DNA of 64,000 nt, from the NCBI GenBank assembly GCA_022661535.1, contig JAKULF010000003.1:496001-560000 (forward strand). The letters are read 5' to 3'. The stretch comes from Eutypa lata (taxonomy: Eukaryota; Ascomycota; Sordariomycetes; Xylariales; Diatrypaceae). The translations under genes were made by a program, and so were the position numbers. The notes under the pieces were generated by a model, which had not been told where the DNA came from, searched no databases, and saw only the letters and a program-made list of their open reading frames with translations. Numbering within the stretch: the first letter of the stretch is position 1; every line of letters begins with the position of its first letter. This document shows, one piece after another, positions 48,701 through 61,449 of this stretch.

Positions 48701-49475
48701 TCGAGAAAAATAAAAGCATCAAAAATTTCCATCCATCCCTTTCTTTCTCCGTCCGGTCCACCAAACCCTGGTCTTTCCATCATGCCTGTTAAACGGGTTA
48801 AGAGGTGGACAAAGGTATTGTCTCTAAAAATAAATAAAAACGCCTGCTTGTATGGTGAAGAAGAATATCCGTCGCGGGGAAAGGCACACATCATAACTGA
48901 CGTCCTTGTGCCACATTCCATTGGACGTATACATTGAAACTAATCTACCGCACAGTGTCTCTCTAATCTCTCATCCCCACACTGGACACGGTCCGAGGCT
49001 GCGGCTTATAAAGCCATTGGCTAACCTTTCCAACCCCATCGGACGTAAAACAACATGGGGTGGTGTGTGCGCAATAGGTCGAAGATCTCTTTATGTTGCT
49101 TGTGAAATGCCGGGTCCGAAAGTAAGTCTAACCGGGTATCAAAAATAGTATGAGAATACTTGCAAGGGTGTCCTCTTCCAACCCGAGGCCCCGTTGCTCT
49201 GTCCAATCTAAGTTCCGTGATGTATCAAACACCCACCAAACGCTTCAATAAGCAAGGCCAAGGTCTTTTTCACCCTTGCCCCTGGTACAATCGATACGCT
49301 TCAGTAGTCTTGCACTCTGCCACATTTCTATGGCAAGAAGTAGCAAAGCTCATCGTTTCTGATAATTAAGTAGCAGGCGACTGCAATGTTGTGTGCGTAA
49401 AAATTGGCAAGGCAATCCTGTTGCGCTAACTGAATCCCGTGTGGAATCATCATATTATTGGGTTTCCCCCGCTTT
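45732..49475. other. 3.7-kb stretch without a supported gene
   Basis: Contains a 24-base A-run at 47268-47291 followed by a purine-only GAA-rich tract, and a segment at about 47645-47682 resembling 21561-21597. Open frames are short and without motifs. The right end must include the 3' untranslated part of the PHO80-type cyclin gene. Confidence 0.4.
47268..47330 (+). repeat. Poly(A) run and purine-rich tract
   Basis: Twenty-four consecutive A, then AG/AAG-rich sequence to about 47330. It could be the tail of an old non-LTR insertion or a simple repeat; no reverse-transcriptase frame lies upstream. Confidence 0.6.
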
Positions 49476-51051
49476 TCACTCTGGCTTGTTAGCAGGCGGC
49501 GGTCGCTGTGCAATGACTTCTCGAGCATAAAATTCCACCAGCATTGTGGCGTATGCCTCCAAGTCTTCCACTGGTACAGCAAGACGGAAGTCATTCAGGA
49601 TGAGGAACTGCAACTCGAGATGATTGAGCTCCGCTAAAGGAAGACCGCCAACCTATAACGCTATTAGTACAACAGGTAAAATCAAAGTCTGATATGTATA
49701 AAAAATAGGAAGTACAGAGTAAAGTGAACAACAAATATCAAAACAGATAGTAGCTTACCTTGGCATATCTCGAATTGGTGTAGAACACATCCGAGAAAAA
49801 TTTGCTCGCACAGGTTACACCAGCAATGATTAGACGATGTATGTTGAAGCTATCAGCCACGAAGTACGTCGCCGGTGCAGATGGTGGCGGAATAGCAGCT
49901 CCTTTCTCACCCGATTTATAGTCAGACCCCTTTTCGTCGTCTTCATCAACAAGATCGGAGCCAGTTTCGTCGTTTTCCTCGCCTTGCTGATCCGGCATTT
50001 CAGTGTCAGCGTTCCGATTCGATTGTTGTTCTGATAATGTGGTCTGGGCCGATTGGGCCTGTGCTTGTCGTCTCGACTCCTCTGCCTCCACAACCAAACT
50101 GTTGATTCGCTCCGTCATCCGATCGAAGTATACAAGAAGACTCAAGAAGACTTCATATGTAGTGGGGCAGTACTTGTGAATCCTACTCAGGTAACTCAAA
50201 ATAGTGATGGCGGGGACGTTCTTGCCATGAAAAGCCAAAACAGAGCTGCTTAGAGGACTCATTGAGTTCCCGTCGGTGTTGTGATTAGCAGCCGCGTGCT
50301 GGTGCGCCGCATTCCTATGAAGGGCGTCATGTTGCAGATCATTGGTTGTGGTGATCTTCGTCAGGAGCGCAGCAACCATTTCAATGATGTCACCGATAGG
50401 CATTCCGCTAATCTCATATTTCATAGCTTGAAGCGGGGTATCGTTCAAGATCCCTGGCCCATCACCGCCGTTCATTAGCTCAGCCCTAGCCAAGCTCTGT
50501 ATATGTGCGAGATCCTTCACAACGACGGTATGACATTGTGGAGAAGTGGGGCTGTAGGGAATACTTTGCGGGGCTGAAGACCTGTACGCTTCAGATTCGG
50601 GAGAGGGTTGGTGCTGGGTGGGCGTGGGCGTGGGAACTGACGCTGCTGCAGTGGTCGTCTGAGTCTGCGAGGTCATATGGTTCGTCGAAGGGCTCTTAGC
50701 ATGCTGGGCCCCTGCGCCAGCGGAGGCTGGGTTAGATGAGGATGAAGACGAGTCGGGTGGGGAAGGAAGTCGAGATACGCCAGTACTAGGAGATGCTGGC
50801 TTCTGTTCGGCACCTGTGACAGTAGACTCCCAGGGTCGCTTTGACGGAGTCGCACTCGGTACCGGTTGCCGATAGTGCGAAGGGGAGGCTGGGGAACGAG
50901 TCTGGGAAGGGATTTCGCGCGGTCGGTTCCTGGATTCGGATCTGTAAGGATCGCATGTATGGGAATGCTCATGTGGCAACCCCGAAGGTGATATTATGTT
51001 GTGGTGGAATCGTGAATGATCCGAGACGTAGTCCCCGATTACGGCAGCCAT
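49476..51051 (-). CDS. PHO80-type cyclin (partner of a PHO85-like kinase)
   Basis: Two exons (51051-49759, 49652-49476) give 489 residues. The first 170 residues are disordered, rich in Ser, Pro and Thr. The cyclin fold then reads NVPAITILSYLSRIHKYCP, FLSLLVYFDRM, then, after an insert, FNIHRLIIAGVTCASKFFSD, YAKVGGLPLAELNHLELQF and FLILNDFRLAV. These match PHO80/PREG-type cyclins, which in yeast and Neurospora bind the PHO85 kinase and repress the phosphate-starvation response; some relatives act in glycogen or cell-cycle control. The insert of about 85 residues between cyclin helices is Gln/Ser-rich and strongly acidic. The intron (106 nt) splits the conserved YAK-VGG junction. A long leader or promoter lies upstream. 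Confidence 0.85.
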
Positions 51052-54000
51052 AGCATCGTTCTGCAGCTGTTGACAGTACGAAGATGAGCGCGAACGGAAG
51101 TCGGGTGGACAAGGGTGGAAAGCGCCTGTTTACAAGTAACCCATGTCAGTAAAATGATACCCAGATTATCTTCGTAAAGAGATAATTTTGAGTGAAAACA
51201 CTGCCCCAGAATGAAGGCGAGTAAACAAAAAGATACAATGCAGGCAGGTAGACAAGCGTCAGGCGATAATGATCCCAGCCCAACACAGCGCCACAATGGA
51301 CAAAGATTGAAAGGCAAGGCTGCTCATGTATGCAGGTTTACAGTCATGTAATACAAGTGACGTCTATGGTAAGCTGACTGACGCCGTCCATTGTTCGCGT
51401 TGAATGGGCAGGCTGAGCAAAGAGCACTCATTTTACCAAGATGGACAAGTGCGAATGGACGAACGTAGCCGATAGATAATACCTTGATACTATTTTATCA
51501 AGGGGACACGATGATTGATAATAATGACGCGGGAGGCGCTATCGATATCATCACCTATCTCCTCGATACTGGCGACTTGGCAAGAATAGAAACGCCATGT
51601 TCGCCAGACTTCACGGCAACAAACCAGTGCGCGCACCATCCAGTATCACGTTCATTTATCCATCTCCCCCCCTCCTTTGGACACAATCAAGGCCATCCAG
51701 ATGAGAAGGGAAGATGGATCAAGCAAGACAAGAGGGGCTTGGCGAGAGATAAGGGAGAATGACCAGAATCAAAGAGGTTACAGGTTGTTCGCATTGCCGA
51801 ATGGCCATACAGATAGATAGGCAGATCATCACGACTAGAGAGCGTGATAGGAGGGGAGCAACAAACGCGCGAAAAGAAGTAGAAAAGAGATGTGTGGGCT
51901 TACCTGTGCTGACGTGGATGATGTCAATAGGCAATTAAGCAGTGTGTGCGCACACAAGATCAAATATCGTCGCTGTCAAATAAGATGCGACCGTGTGCTC
52001 TTTTTACGACCTCTAGTAGATCAGTCAAGATCACCAGCGGCAATTAATATAAAAATAGTAGTAGTAGTAATAGTAATATAGTAAGACAGGCAAAGTAAGA
52101 GAAATAAAAAAGCCAGCGAAAAGCCTCAAAAAAGGGACGGGCCTGCAATCAAAAGTAATAACGACACAACCAACAACAAAACGTCTTCGGGTATGTTTCT
52201 TCTGGTCGATTCGATCGTCGCAGTAAGTACCTCGAGATTTGTTGTTTGAGGAGAAAAGGGATATCTGATGGATGTATGTCGAAGGCGACAGACAAGAAAA
52301 AGACGACGACGATACAACAACGACGACGAAGTGGCGGGTGGCGGATGGGGGATGGGGATGAGGGGGAGGGAAAAGAGCCGAATGGGTGTGTGGTAAAAGT
52401 AGGTAATTATTAGAGTTAATGATTTCGACGTTAGGTTAGGTAGAAATAGAGAAATTGCCCAGGGCTACATGTAAGGTTGTGTTTGCCAGGGAAGAGGGTT
52501 CTTGGAGTTTAGAGTTTAGTGCTAGTTCAAGGTTGGGCGGTCAAGGATGTCAGGCAGTTCAAGGGTGTGTCAAGCAAGTTCGTTCGGGTTGAGCGAGGGG
52601 TGGGAGACGACCTCTACTCCTGTAGACCTGATTGCTGTGCGGGGGGGAGCTTTCAAAAAGGTGGCGGGCGGCGCTGCTGGCGGTAGGAGGCGAAAAAGAG
52701 GATATACATACAATACGACCGTCGCTTTTTGAATGTTGATAACTTGATAGATATGTAATAACTGTAACTAACTACCTACACTACCTTATATACTGTAGCT
52801 ATTGAATGCTACTGGTCTGGAATAATAAATATCAAGAATTGAGATACATACTTGTTGACCTAGGTAGGTATGTACAATACGTAGCTGGTAGTACGAGAGC
52901 ACTAGAACATTACTACAAACATCAGTCTGACCTGATCAGTAACACCTAGACCATCCAGATCGCCCTCTAATGTACCACCAATCCAGCAATTGCTACAGGG
53001 TTTAGAGAATGGCAGAGGCGAGATTATGATCTTTGGCTCAAGCGTGGGCACGATAAGCGCGTGGATTGGCTAATCGACTCCATTTTAGCCCGATAATTAT
53101 AAATAGACAAAACACAACATGTACCAGAAGCTTGGGATCTTATTAGAATTATTACTTAGGAGCAGAAGATAGATAGCAACTACCTGCGGTCCAAGATTAT
53201 TTATTTACATATATTGCAGATAGAACACAGCGATGGTGGTAGGCTAGTAGGCTGGTTGTAAATAAATGAAAAGACTTATCTCAACTGTCGGCAGAAAGAG
53301 CCTGGGGGACATTGCCACAAGGAACTAACTTCATATGTAGCAGGGTAGGAGGACTATACTGCAAACTTACCAAGTTATATCTGGGGATGAACAACTATAC
53401 ATACAGGCATAGATATGTCAAAAAAGAGGAGAGATCCCATTGATGGGCTTTTCGCTACCTAGGTAGGTAGGCGGCTGCATCATAGGGTAGCATTGACGAT
53501 GAAGAAAAAGATGGTTATGATGCTTTTTCCGCTGGTGATTTGCTGCGGAGGTTGCATTGGCTTCCTGATTCAGGATTGAACCCCCTTCCCAACGAGGTAG
53601 TGCTCTACAGACCAGACATGTCGTCCAAACTGTCTCTTCTCCTCTTCTTCTCTATCTGTCTATGTACATACACATCTTGTGTCTTCTTCCCACAGATCCA
53701 ATGCACGTGCTGGTGCGGTCCGGCTTGCGAAGCCGGTACAACCCTCCCCCTTATTAAACACAATGAGATACGAGAGCTGTGAATGGCTGGTTAGAGAAGA
53801 CGCAATACCTGGAGGTCTATCTAGGAAATGGAAAAGGGGAGGGGGGTTTCGACGCTAGAGTTTAACGGAGGGTGGCTGTGCACAAGCTGCCGCGTAGTCA
53901 AAAAGCTTGTCTAGATTTGAGATATTATTCGGTCCATAAACGGGTCTAATAAGAACCAGGCCTAAAGAATGCGAGTCATCAACGATATAATAGTGACATA

Positions 54001-54930
54001 CTTATAATAATCCCAACTGACTACCTCTGTATGCAACATATTTGCATCAGTTGATAGTATAGGAGGTTAACGATGTGTATCTAATCTCTGTCATAAAAGA
54101 CAGCAACCCCCCCTTTTTTTTGTTATGTGTCGCTATGTATTTCGACCTGATAAGGAGATTCGATAACTTATCGGATATCATATGATATTCCATGACTAGC
54201 ATGTCCAGACTAACATGCTATTGGTTGCGCGAACGGTTGCGAGGGCTTGTTGTTTCATATGCGGTCAGCCTAAGAGTGCATGAAAAGGCGCATACATAAT
54301 ACCCATCAGGTTAGGTATACATATATTATGTTTTAGGCACTCAGAGAGAGATCCGTTTGTTGATAAGGAGAAGGCAGCAACAGCAGCAGCAGCCAGCACG
54401 CGATGGTTTTCGAGTCGATTCTTAAACGAGGCGCGACCTGGCTGCATACTGCACGTTGCACGCACGTTGCGCATTTGACGGATGAAATCTAGCCTCTAGA
54501 ATGCCTTGCGTTGTCTGTCTGTCGCTTCAGCCCCACGACAGCGTCTCGCCAATAGCTCCTGTCGTGGAACTCATCCGTACATACATGCCTACACGCCCAA
54601 GGGTTTTCTTACGTAAAGAATGCCTAGACCAGTCGCCCGGGTTAGGCGTTCAAAGCCACATACCTATGTAGCTAACTAATTTGCCTAGATGTTTTCTTTC
54701 ACAGCCTTATACGAAACAGCGGACAAGAATATTCGCCCAATACCGACAGCACGGGTTGCGAATTGCGAACCTTGCGCTGCCATCCCACGCCCGTGGCCCG
54801 TTCGTTCGTCATAAAAACGTGGGGAACTCAAGAGCAGGGGTAGTAGGTAATATGTACACGAGGATGCTCTACCCACGCGCTGCGCCAACAACAACTGCAT
54901 ACCTAACTACCTATGGCTCTATGTAGCGAT

Positions 54931-54952
54931 CTATCTATCTATCTATCTATCA
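54931..54952. repeat. CTAT tetranucleotide microsatellite
   Basis: About five perfect CTAT units in intergenic DNA. Confidence 0.8.
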
Positions 54953-55952
54953 CTCCTAGACATAATACACAGATAGAAGTTAGGTAATAGTTCTGCCTGG
55001 ATTATGTATGGCTCATACGGACATCTACATAGCAAGGCTACCTACCTATTTACATACTTGGATCTCCTGTAGGCAGATACCTATTACTCAGAAACAACTA
55101 CGTATCTATGTAGATATAGACCAACTTACCTAATCCCCACATGGGCCATCCCACGCGAACCCTGGGACATGGACTACAACGGCATCATCCATGCTGGTTG
55201 ATGATAGGCCCTTCAGGAAAAGAGAAAGAAGAAGAAAACGCCTTGAAGCCTTACTACGCATGTTAGGCTTCAGCTATCGTTGGCCAAAGCGCCCGTCATT
55301 TACTTCATTTCATTTCATTTTATTTCATGATGATAGATGCCCAATCTACGTCCACCACCTCGACACGGGGGCCTGGTTTCTATACGTGCCTACGAATATG
55401 TACTTTATTATCAGCTTATTCGTTCGTTTCCCCCATCTGCCTCACCGAGCAGCTTATCTATTCCGTGTGCTACGCGACTGGCTGGCTAGTAATGATAGAG
55501 AATAGGAAATGCTCCGGCCCTCACACCGCTCGAAATTGGGCAAAGTGTGCTTCGCAGGTAGCAAGTAATCAGCCTGGTATGTGAAGCACGAAGGGCTCAG
55601 CTCCGAGAATTAGGGGTTTGCCTCCTTTTTTCCTTAGATTTCTCTCCGTTCTGTGGTGATTAGGTGGTCGACCAACGAACGTGGCGTTGACTGTGTAGCC
55701 ATGTGCTATGTAGTTATGAGTTGGTAGTACATACGTACTATACTAGAAGATATAAGCTGAACGAATATCCCCGGTCTCCGGGACTTGCGTATCGTCTACA
55801 TAACTGCTTAGACAGGCGGGTGGGCGAGCTAGGCACTCAAGGTAGCGAATTAGAGAAGAGACGTCATATCCACGGATTCCATTCCGCCCGGCTCGCTAAC
55901 GAACGAACGAACAGCGGCACGGGTCGAAACGACGATGCGGGTAAGGTAGTCT

Positions 55953-55972
55953 AAGTAAGTAAGTAAGTAAGC
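55953..55972. repeat. AAGT tetranucleotide microsatellite
   Basis: About five AAGT units. A second tetranucleotide run (ATGA) follows some 50 bases downstream. Confidence 0.75.
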
Positions 55973-56920
55973 AAGGGTAACCATATGTACGTACATACCT
56001 ACACTAGAGAAAGAGGGCGACGATGAATGAATGAATGAATGATCCAACCAAGAAGGCTGGTCCCGTCTTAGCTAAGCCCTACTTACGTCTTAGGTACTTC
56101 GTACTCACCTACCTATCTATATAGATATAGGTGTATTTATCTATCTACCTATCCATCTGCATACACACTTCCCTATTTGTCTGAGTTGGGGTGGTGGTGG
56201 TGGTGGATATGCGGGGGGTTTTGACATGCAGATTCCTCCCGAGGAGATGATTGGGAGACGGAAGATGTGTGCATCTACCTAAGAATTTCGCAGATGACAT
56301 GGGAGCGGCGATGTGATTTGCCAGTCCGGAATGCGCTCACCGCCTAAAATCTCATCGTCTCTTGTGTATATATATGCAAGTATGTGTGTGTGCGTGTAGT
56401 GTGCGTGTAGGTACTACTACTGCTAAGCTAGATTACTACAACACCAACAACGTGAAAGCCAGAGAACACCTAACCCAATAAGTTTGCCTCGCATGGCCTC
56501 CTACCTAAGCCAGTGTCTGTCATACATATATATGTAGTTCGGACGGTAGCTAAGTTAGTAAGTAGGGAGGCATTGCATTATCTGCAGTCAGATTTCCACA
56601 CGTCGATCCCGACTTAAGCCAATAGTCACCACACTTAACTAGCACATGTGGGATTAGGACTACTGAAAAATGCATATTTAGACTTTGGACCTCTGGTTTC
56701 TGATCACATTATCGAGTAAACTTAAGGATAGCCCCGTCTAACCAGACAACTCGGAACGTGCCCGTGACATGTCAATGTAATGGTATTGTACAGATGGCGT
56801 GCCAGTTCCTTCCTTCCTTCTTAGAGCAAGCCAGCATCAATTCCTATCTGTCTGTCTGCTTGCTTTTCTCCGGCGGTTTTCTAAGTCAATAATCGGCCTC
56901 TCAGAAAGCCAACCTCAGCC

Positions 56921-58050
56921 TCAATGCCGGACCTTGTAGTCCTCGTCGGGGAGGTACAGGTGTCGATCCGCCCCCTTCTTCGTCATGACCACCATGCGGA
57001 TGACGCCACCGGAGCTACCATCCCACTTGATAGCCTCCCGCAAGGCGCCCTTGACGAAGTTCACGGCATCTTCCTCCTCCATGCCTTCCTTCCAGTTTGC
57101 GTCACAGTAACCGTAGATGTACGTCGAGCCGGAACCGCCGATCGAGTAGGCCTGCTTGTGTAGAGAGCCGCCGAGTGGGATGGAGTAGACCTGACCGCCG
57201 TGTCGCTCGTCCCATCCGGCGATGATAAGACCGGCGCTATATTTTTAAAAATGCTTCTTAGTAACCTAAACAACCCCACATGGATATATATATATATGCA
57301 TATATATGCACGCCATTGCGGTGTTGGAGAGAGAGAGAGAGATGGGTGTTTACCTTAGGCGGTCCTTGTTGGCGTAACAAATCTCCTGGAAGATGGCTGC
57401 TGCCGTCTGTGTGGTGGGGGACTTGCCGTTGCGCATCGAGAACATGCCCAGCTGGTAGTGTACGATATCCGCCACGGCCTGTGTGTCGGCAGCCGAACCG
57501 GATCGGCAACACCAAATGGTGTCGTGAACCTGGGTCAACTTATCCGTGACTCGGTTTGCGATGTATGCGCCGGTCGTGGTTCTCGAGTCGGCACCTACAA
57601 GGAGGGGTATATGTCAGTGTTTGTTTGCGATTTCGTCAGGGCAGGAGATTGACATCAGGAGTAAATTGGGGCATTGCTGGTGTAAATGAAGATTGATGAG
57701 ATGCTGGCAACAAAGTAACTCACCTAAGATGACACCATCCTTGAAGGTAACAGCCATACTAGTACCATAATATCAGCAAGCTATAGGTACAAAATGATGC
57801 TTCTCGAGGGAGGCTTACATCGAGGTACCCAAACTATATATCCATATCAGCAAGTTGTATCTACCCAGCATATTTACAATCGGAACTCACTTGACCTCGC
57901 CCTTCTTTAATCTGTCCATATCGACGTGGATACCATCTGTGCGATCCGACGGTTAGCTAATGTTTCGATATTGCGGCGACTGAAACTATTGGTCCAGTTG
58001 TGAAGTTCATCCATACCTTCATTCAATACGCCAGCATTGCCAAACTCCAT
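56921..58050 (-). CDS. PRE3: 20S proteasome subunit beta-1 (Pre3 type)
   Basis: Six exons (58050-58017, 57936-57891, 57833-57819, 57758-57724, 57594-57354, 57236-56921) give 228 residues. A short propeptide ends at Gly before the catalytic Thr in [18 protein letters not shown]. Then come [60 protein letters not shown] and [14 protein letters not shown], all close to yeast Pre3. This subunit supplies the caspase-like activity of the proteasome core, after self-cleavage exposes Thr1. The third exon is only 15 nt and codes the residues around the cleavage site; phase fits on both sides, and the joined sequence matches the family exactly there. It is a single-copy housekeeping gene and helps anchor synteny. 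Confidence 0.93.
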
Positions 58051-59341
58051 CTTGGCTAGGAAACTAAAGGCAAATTCTAAATAGGTCGATATAGAAGTGC
58101 TGGAAAGAGAATATCGTTCGTGCGTTCGTTCGTTCGTGGTTACAGTCGTAGAGGGTGGTTGTATCTTCTGTATTTCTGGATGATTATCGAAGGGAAGCTT
58201 GACGTAGGTAGATTAGAAGCAGCTCCAGCAGCCTAGCCTAGCGGTCGTTGGAGCTCAGGCAGCTTAACAGACGCGTTGCAAGGCTCCGGTGGGTCCAGAG
58301 CCCCGATTCTAAGCAGGGATATTTCTTATCGCCACGTGACTTTACAAGTAGTTATCTTTAGGTACCTAATATATATCATAATAGTGCTCAGATTTCCAGC
58401 GAAGTAGCTGCAATATCAAAATTCAAAAGGGATTCTATCTGCCTTCGGGCAGCTTCGCTTTTTGCTTTTTGGCCCAACTTCTGACCACCTGAGTATAGCC
58501 TTTATTCCCTTTTTCCCTACCATGAACCGTCAGAGGAGGGGTGACTGTTGACTGCGGGGAAGTCGGCTACGCTCTTTGTTGCAACAATGATAAGATTACT
58601 TGGTGCAGGCACTTAACTAATCCGCAAGACATGCAAGGCTTTCGTTACCTACAGAACTTGGATTCAAATCCTTGGCTAGTCACATTTCTTCTTTTGGGCA
58701 TTTCCTTCCCCCTCACTAAAATTATTCGGAGCTCTACTCTCCATGCATACATACCCCTTGTCCATTTTCATATTCTGCGGTCCTAAATCTAGTCGTGAAT
58801 TCAAATCTATTAGGTATAGCCCGCACAAGCGAAGAACAGTACTATTCAAGAGCCTTCTACTTGAATCACTTCCAAAGTCTAGGGCAATATAAATACAATT
58901 CCACAATCCATATCTCCATTCCTTTCCTGGAACGTCAGGACTATATGGCCTACGTTAATACTTGAGCCATATGGATCTCGCATACACAGTAGAAAGTTAA
59001 CATATTGGAAGAAAGTGCCCCATGATCCTTGAGACATAGCCAATAACTTAGGTAGAGTGAAGGCTATTGCAAGTGTTATACATATAAATGTATATTTTGT
59101 AACTGTAGTAATGAGCTACCTACGTATTGTATAATTCGATTAATTATCAAAAAATGGAATTTAGATCCTGTAGTAGCGCCGCCCAACGCCATTGCCATGC
59201 TAATAATGCCAGTTCATTGTACAAATACCCATACCCATCTCCAGCTGAGCCTTACTATATATAGACAGACGTCAATAAGCGTCCAGAAATTCCGCAGGGA
59301 GCAGTTGTTGAAGAGAGAAGACCTACCTTGTCTTGTCTTGT
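58051..59341. other. Intergenic between proteasome and sulfhydryl oxidase genes
   Basis: 1.3 kb with a CGTT/TCGT tetranucleotide patch near 58115-58137 just upstream of the proteasome gene. No supported gene. Confidence 0.4.
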
Positions 59342-60203
59342 CTAATCTTTCAACTCCCCACCATCGCCATTTATAGATTGCGTCTTCTTATTACTCTCCC
59401 CCTCTCCCTCCGCTCCCTCCTCACCACAGCCGCAATCGTAGAAATCGCCGATCTTGGTACAGTCGAACTGCTCCTTCTGCAGCCGCTCGTTGACCTGGTT
59501 GTGGACGAAGCAGGCCCAGCCGGCGGCCGAGTTGCGCGAGCCGACCTGCGGCGGGTACTTGGACAGCAGCTTCTGGAAGTGGCTCGCGCAGTCGCCGCAC
59601 GGGTACAGTCGCGAGAACAGCTGGATGTACGTCTTGAGCGCGAGCGAATCCTCCTCCGTCGGCTGCTCGGGGAACCGCGCCATCATCGTGTGGAGGAGCT
59701 TCCAGGACGCGCGACCGAGCTCGGCCCTGTAAATGTGTTAAAGCGAATTGTTAGCGATTGAACTATCAGTCAGCGAACACATGAGTCTCGCGCGTACGCT
59801 CTTTCTCTCTCGTGCTACCGGGAGTCTCGGGGATCGCGGTCGGTATCGGGGATTGCGGTCGGTATCGCGGGGAACCACGAAGAGCCGCACACGAGCGGCG
59901 AGGCATAGCGAGGAGAGGAAAGGCGAGGCGAGGCGAGGTAAGGCGAAGGGCAGGTGAACAGTTAGATACGTACTTGGCGGTGGCATTTTCGAGCTTTGGG
60001 GCGATCGCACCACCATGAAGCACCTCTTCCGAGATAGCGCCTAAGTTAGTTTTAATTCCTGCGGAAGAGCTGCCTTCGGAGGATAGGTCGTGCCCATGCG
60101 GGGTTCGGGCTGTGTCGCTGCCGCCGAGGGACGACATGAAGAACGAGAAGGTTAGGAAAGCCGCGACAGCCAATATGACCATCGCCGATAGGTGCCGAGC
60201 CAT
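59342..60203 (-). CDS. Erv2-type FAD-dependent sulfhydryl oxidase (ER)
   Basis: Two exons (60203-59974, 59726-59342) give 204 residues. The start MARHLSAMVILAVAAFLTF is a signal anchor, so the enzyme faces the ER or secretory lumen rather than the mitochondria. The Erv/ALR domain reads AELGRASWKLLHTMM, then FSRLYPCGDCASHF with the CxxC active site, then WACFVHNQVN, whose His and Asn contact FAD. A Cys-rich tail (FDCTKIGDFYDCGC) could be the shuttle pair that passes electrons from substrates. Such enzymes make disulfides de novo and reduce oxygen. The intron (247 nt) is unusually long and carries tandem repeats. Confidence 0.9.
59828..59945. repeat. Tandem repeats within the Erv2-type gene intron
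   Basis: Two adjoining copies of a 20-base unit (GGGGATyGCGGTCGGTATCG) near 59828-59870, then AGGCG units near 59918-59945. Both lie inside the single intron and lengthen it. Confidence 0.6.
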
Positions 60204-61449
60204 TGTCGCGGATCGTACGTTGTCGGTCGGGTCGGGACGAAGGAAAACAAAGCGAGTAGAGCCGATGCTAAAGAAGAATTGGTCTAGTTAGGATATATGT
60301 CTAAATAAGACTATTGCGCTTGCTTAAAACGATATCATGAGAAGAAAAAGGTGTCGCGACGGTTTACGTGGGTAGAGAATTGTGAAACCACATGCAAGAA
60401 GAATAGCGAGAGGAACAGCTGATTGCGAATCAGGTGGACGATCTACCAATTAGGTAGGCACTTAAATACCTAATCAGGTGTCTTTCAGATGCAGGGACTA
60501 GAAGTGTTAAACCTCCGCCAATGGGAGATACGGGAACGTTACTGAATGTGGTCAGACCAATTATGGGCTTTGTTCGGAAGCTACCGTGTTCCACCCCCCT
60601 AACCGTCTGATCTTCAGGGTTTCGGAATCAATTAAGCTTTCGATGTTTGATACAACGCTAAGAACATTTACGTAAGTACACACTTTATAAGACAGTCTGG
60701 TCCACCCAAACGAGCTGATATAAGCCTTATTTATTAGTATACCTAGGTATTATCTTATATTGAAGACGACATTACCTTATCCCACTAAGATCCGTTCCGA
60801 GTCGTAGATCGGACGCTAGAAAATGTTCAATGATCTGCGAACTTGAAGAGATCGTTCACCTTACCTGTTATACATATGTTCAATCTATTTGTGGGTTGGT
60901 TTCTAGGGGGTAGGCTAACGAACGACACCAGTCACAGAAGCCCCTGCCGGAAACAAAAATGTTCACCTTATAAAGTTATGTTCACCGATATGGGCTTTTC
61001 TAACAATATTGACATCAGCCTATGAATGTTAGGGGGGAGGGGGTGGGGGACATGGGTCAAGAAACAGAGGACCTTCGTAGCACTCGTGAGGTATGCTATA
61101 TCCCCACCTATCAAGGAAGACCAGAGTATCTAAGCATATCTTGACGGTTATATGATTCTCAGGAGTTCACATAGGAACAGGCATGGCAAGATAAATCTCC
61201 TACCACAATGAAATCTTAACTAGTCGTCGACATGTACCGGGATGTCATGACGGGTCACGAAACAATTTTCATTGGCAGGCCAGGTTCTCTCTGAATCACT
61301 GCCAATACCTCACCTAATTAACCGCCAACACTCTCTGAAGCAGAGCTTCCGTCTCTCACGAAAAGGATAAATCCATATAAACGATCATTCCAAGGCGCAG
61401 GGGCCCGAGGATCGTCCCATCAGAGCTCTATCCTCCGCTACTATTGTAG
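60204..61449. other. Intergenic, no gene seen
   Basis: About 1.25 kb upstream of the Erv2-type gene and downstream of the decayed lectin gene. A G-rich patch lies near 61030-61050. No supported gene. Confidence 0.4.

Larger units (their letters stand above)
51052..56920. other. 5.9-kb gene-empty stretch with many simple repeats
   Basis: No supported gene. The part next to 51052 is likely the promoter and leader of the cyclin gene, with a CT/GA-rich zone near 52300-52400. Farther on are many TACCTAGGTAGG-like words (for example near 52858 and 53458) and short tandem repeats: CTAT at about 54931-54952, AAGT at about 55953-55972, ATGA at about 56023-56042 and GGT near 56191-56205. Confidence 0.5.
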
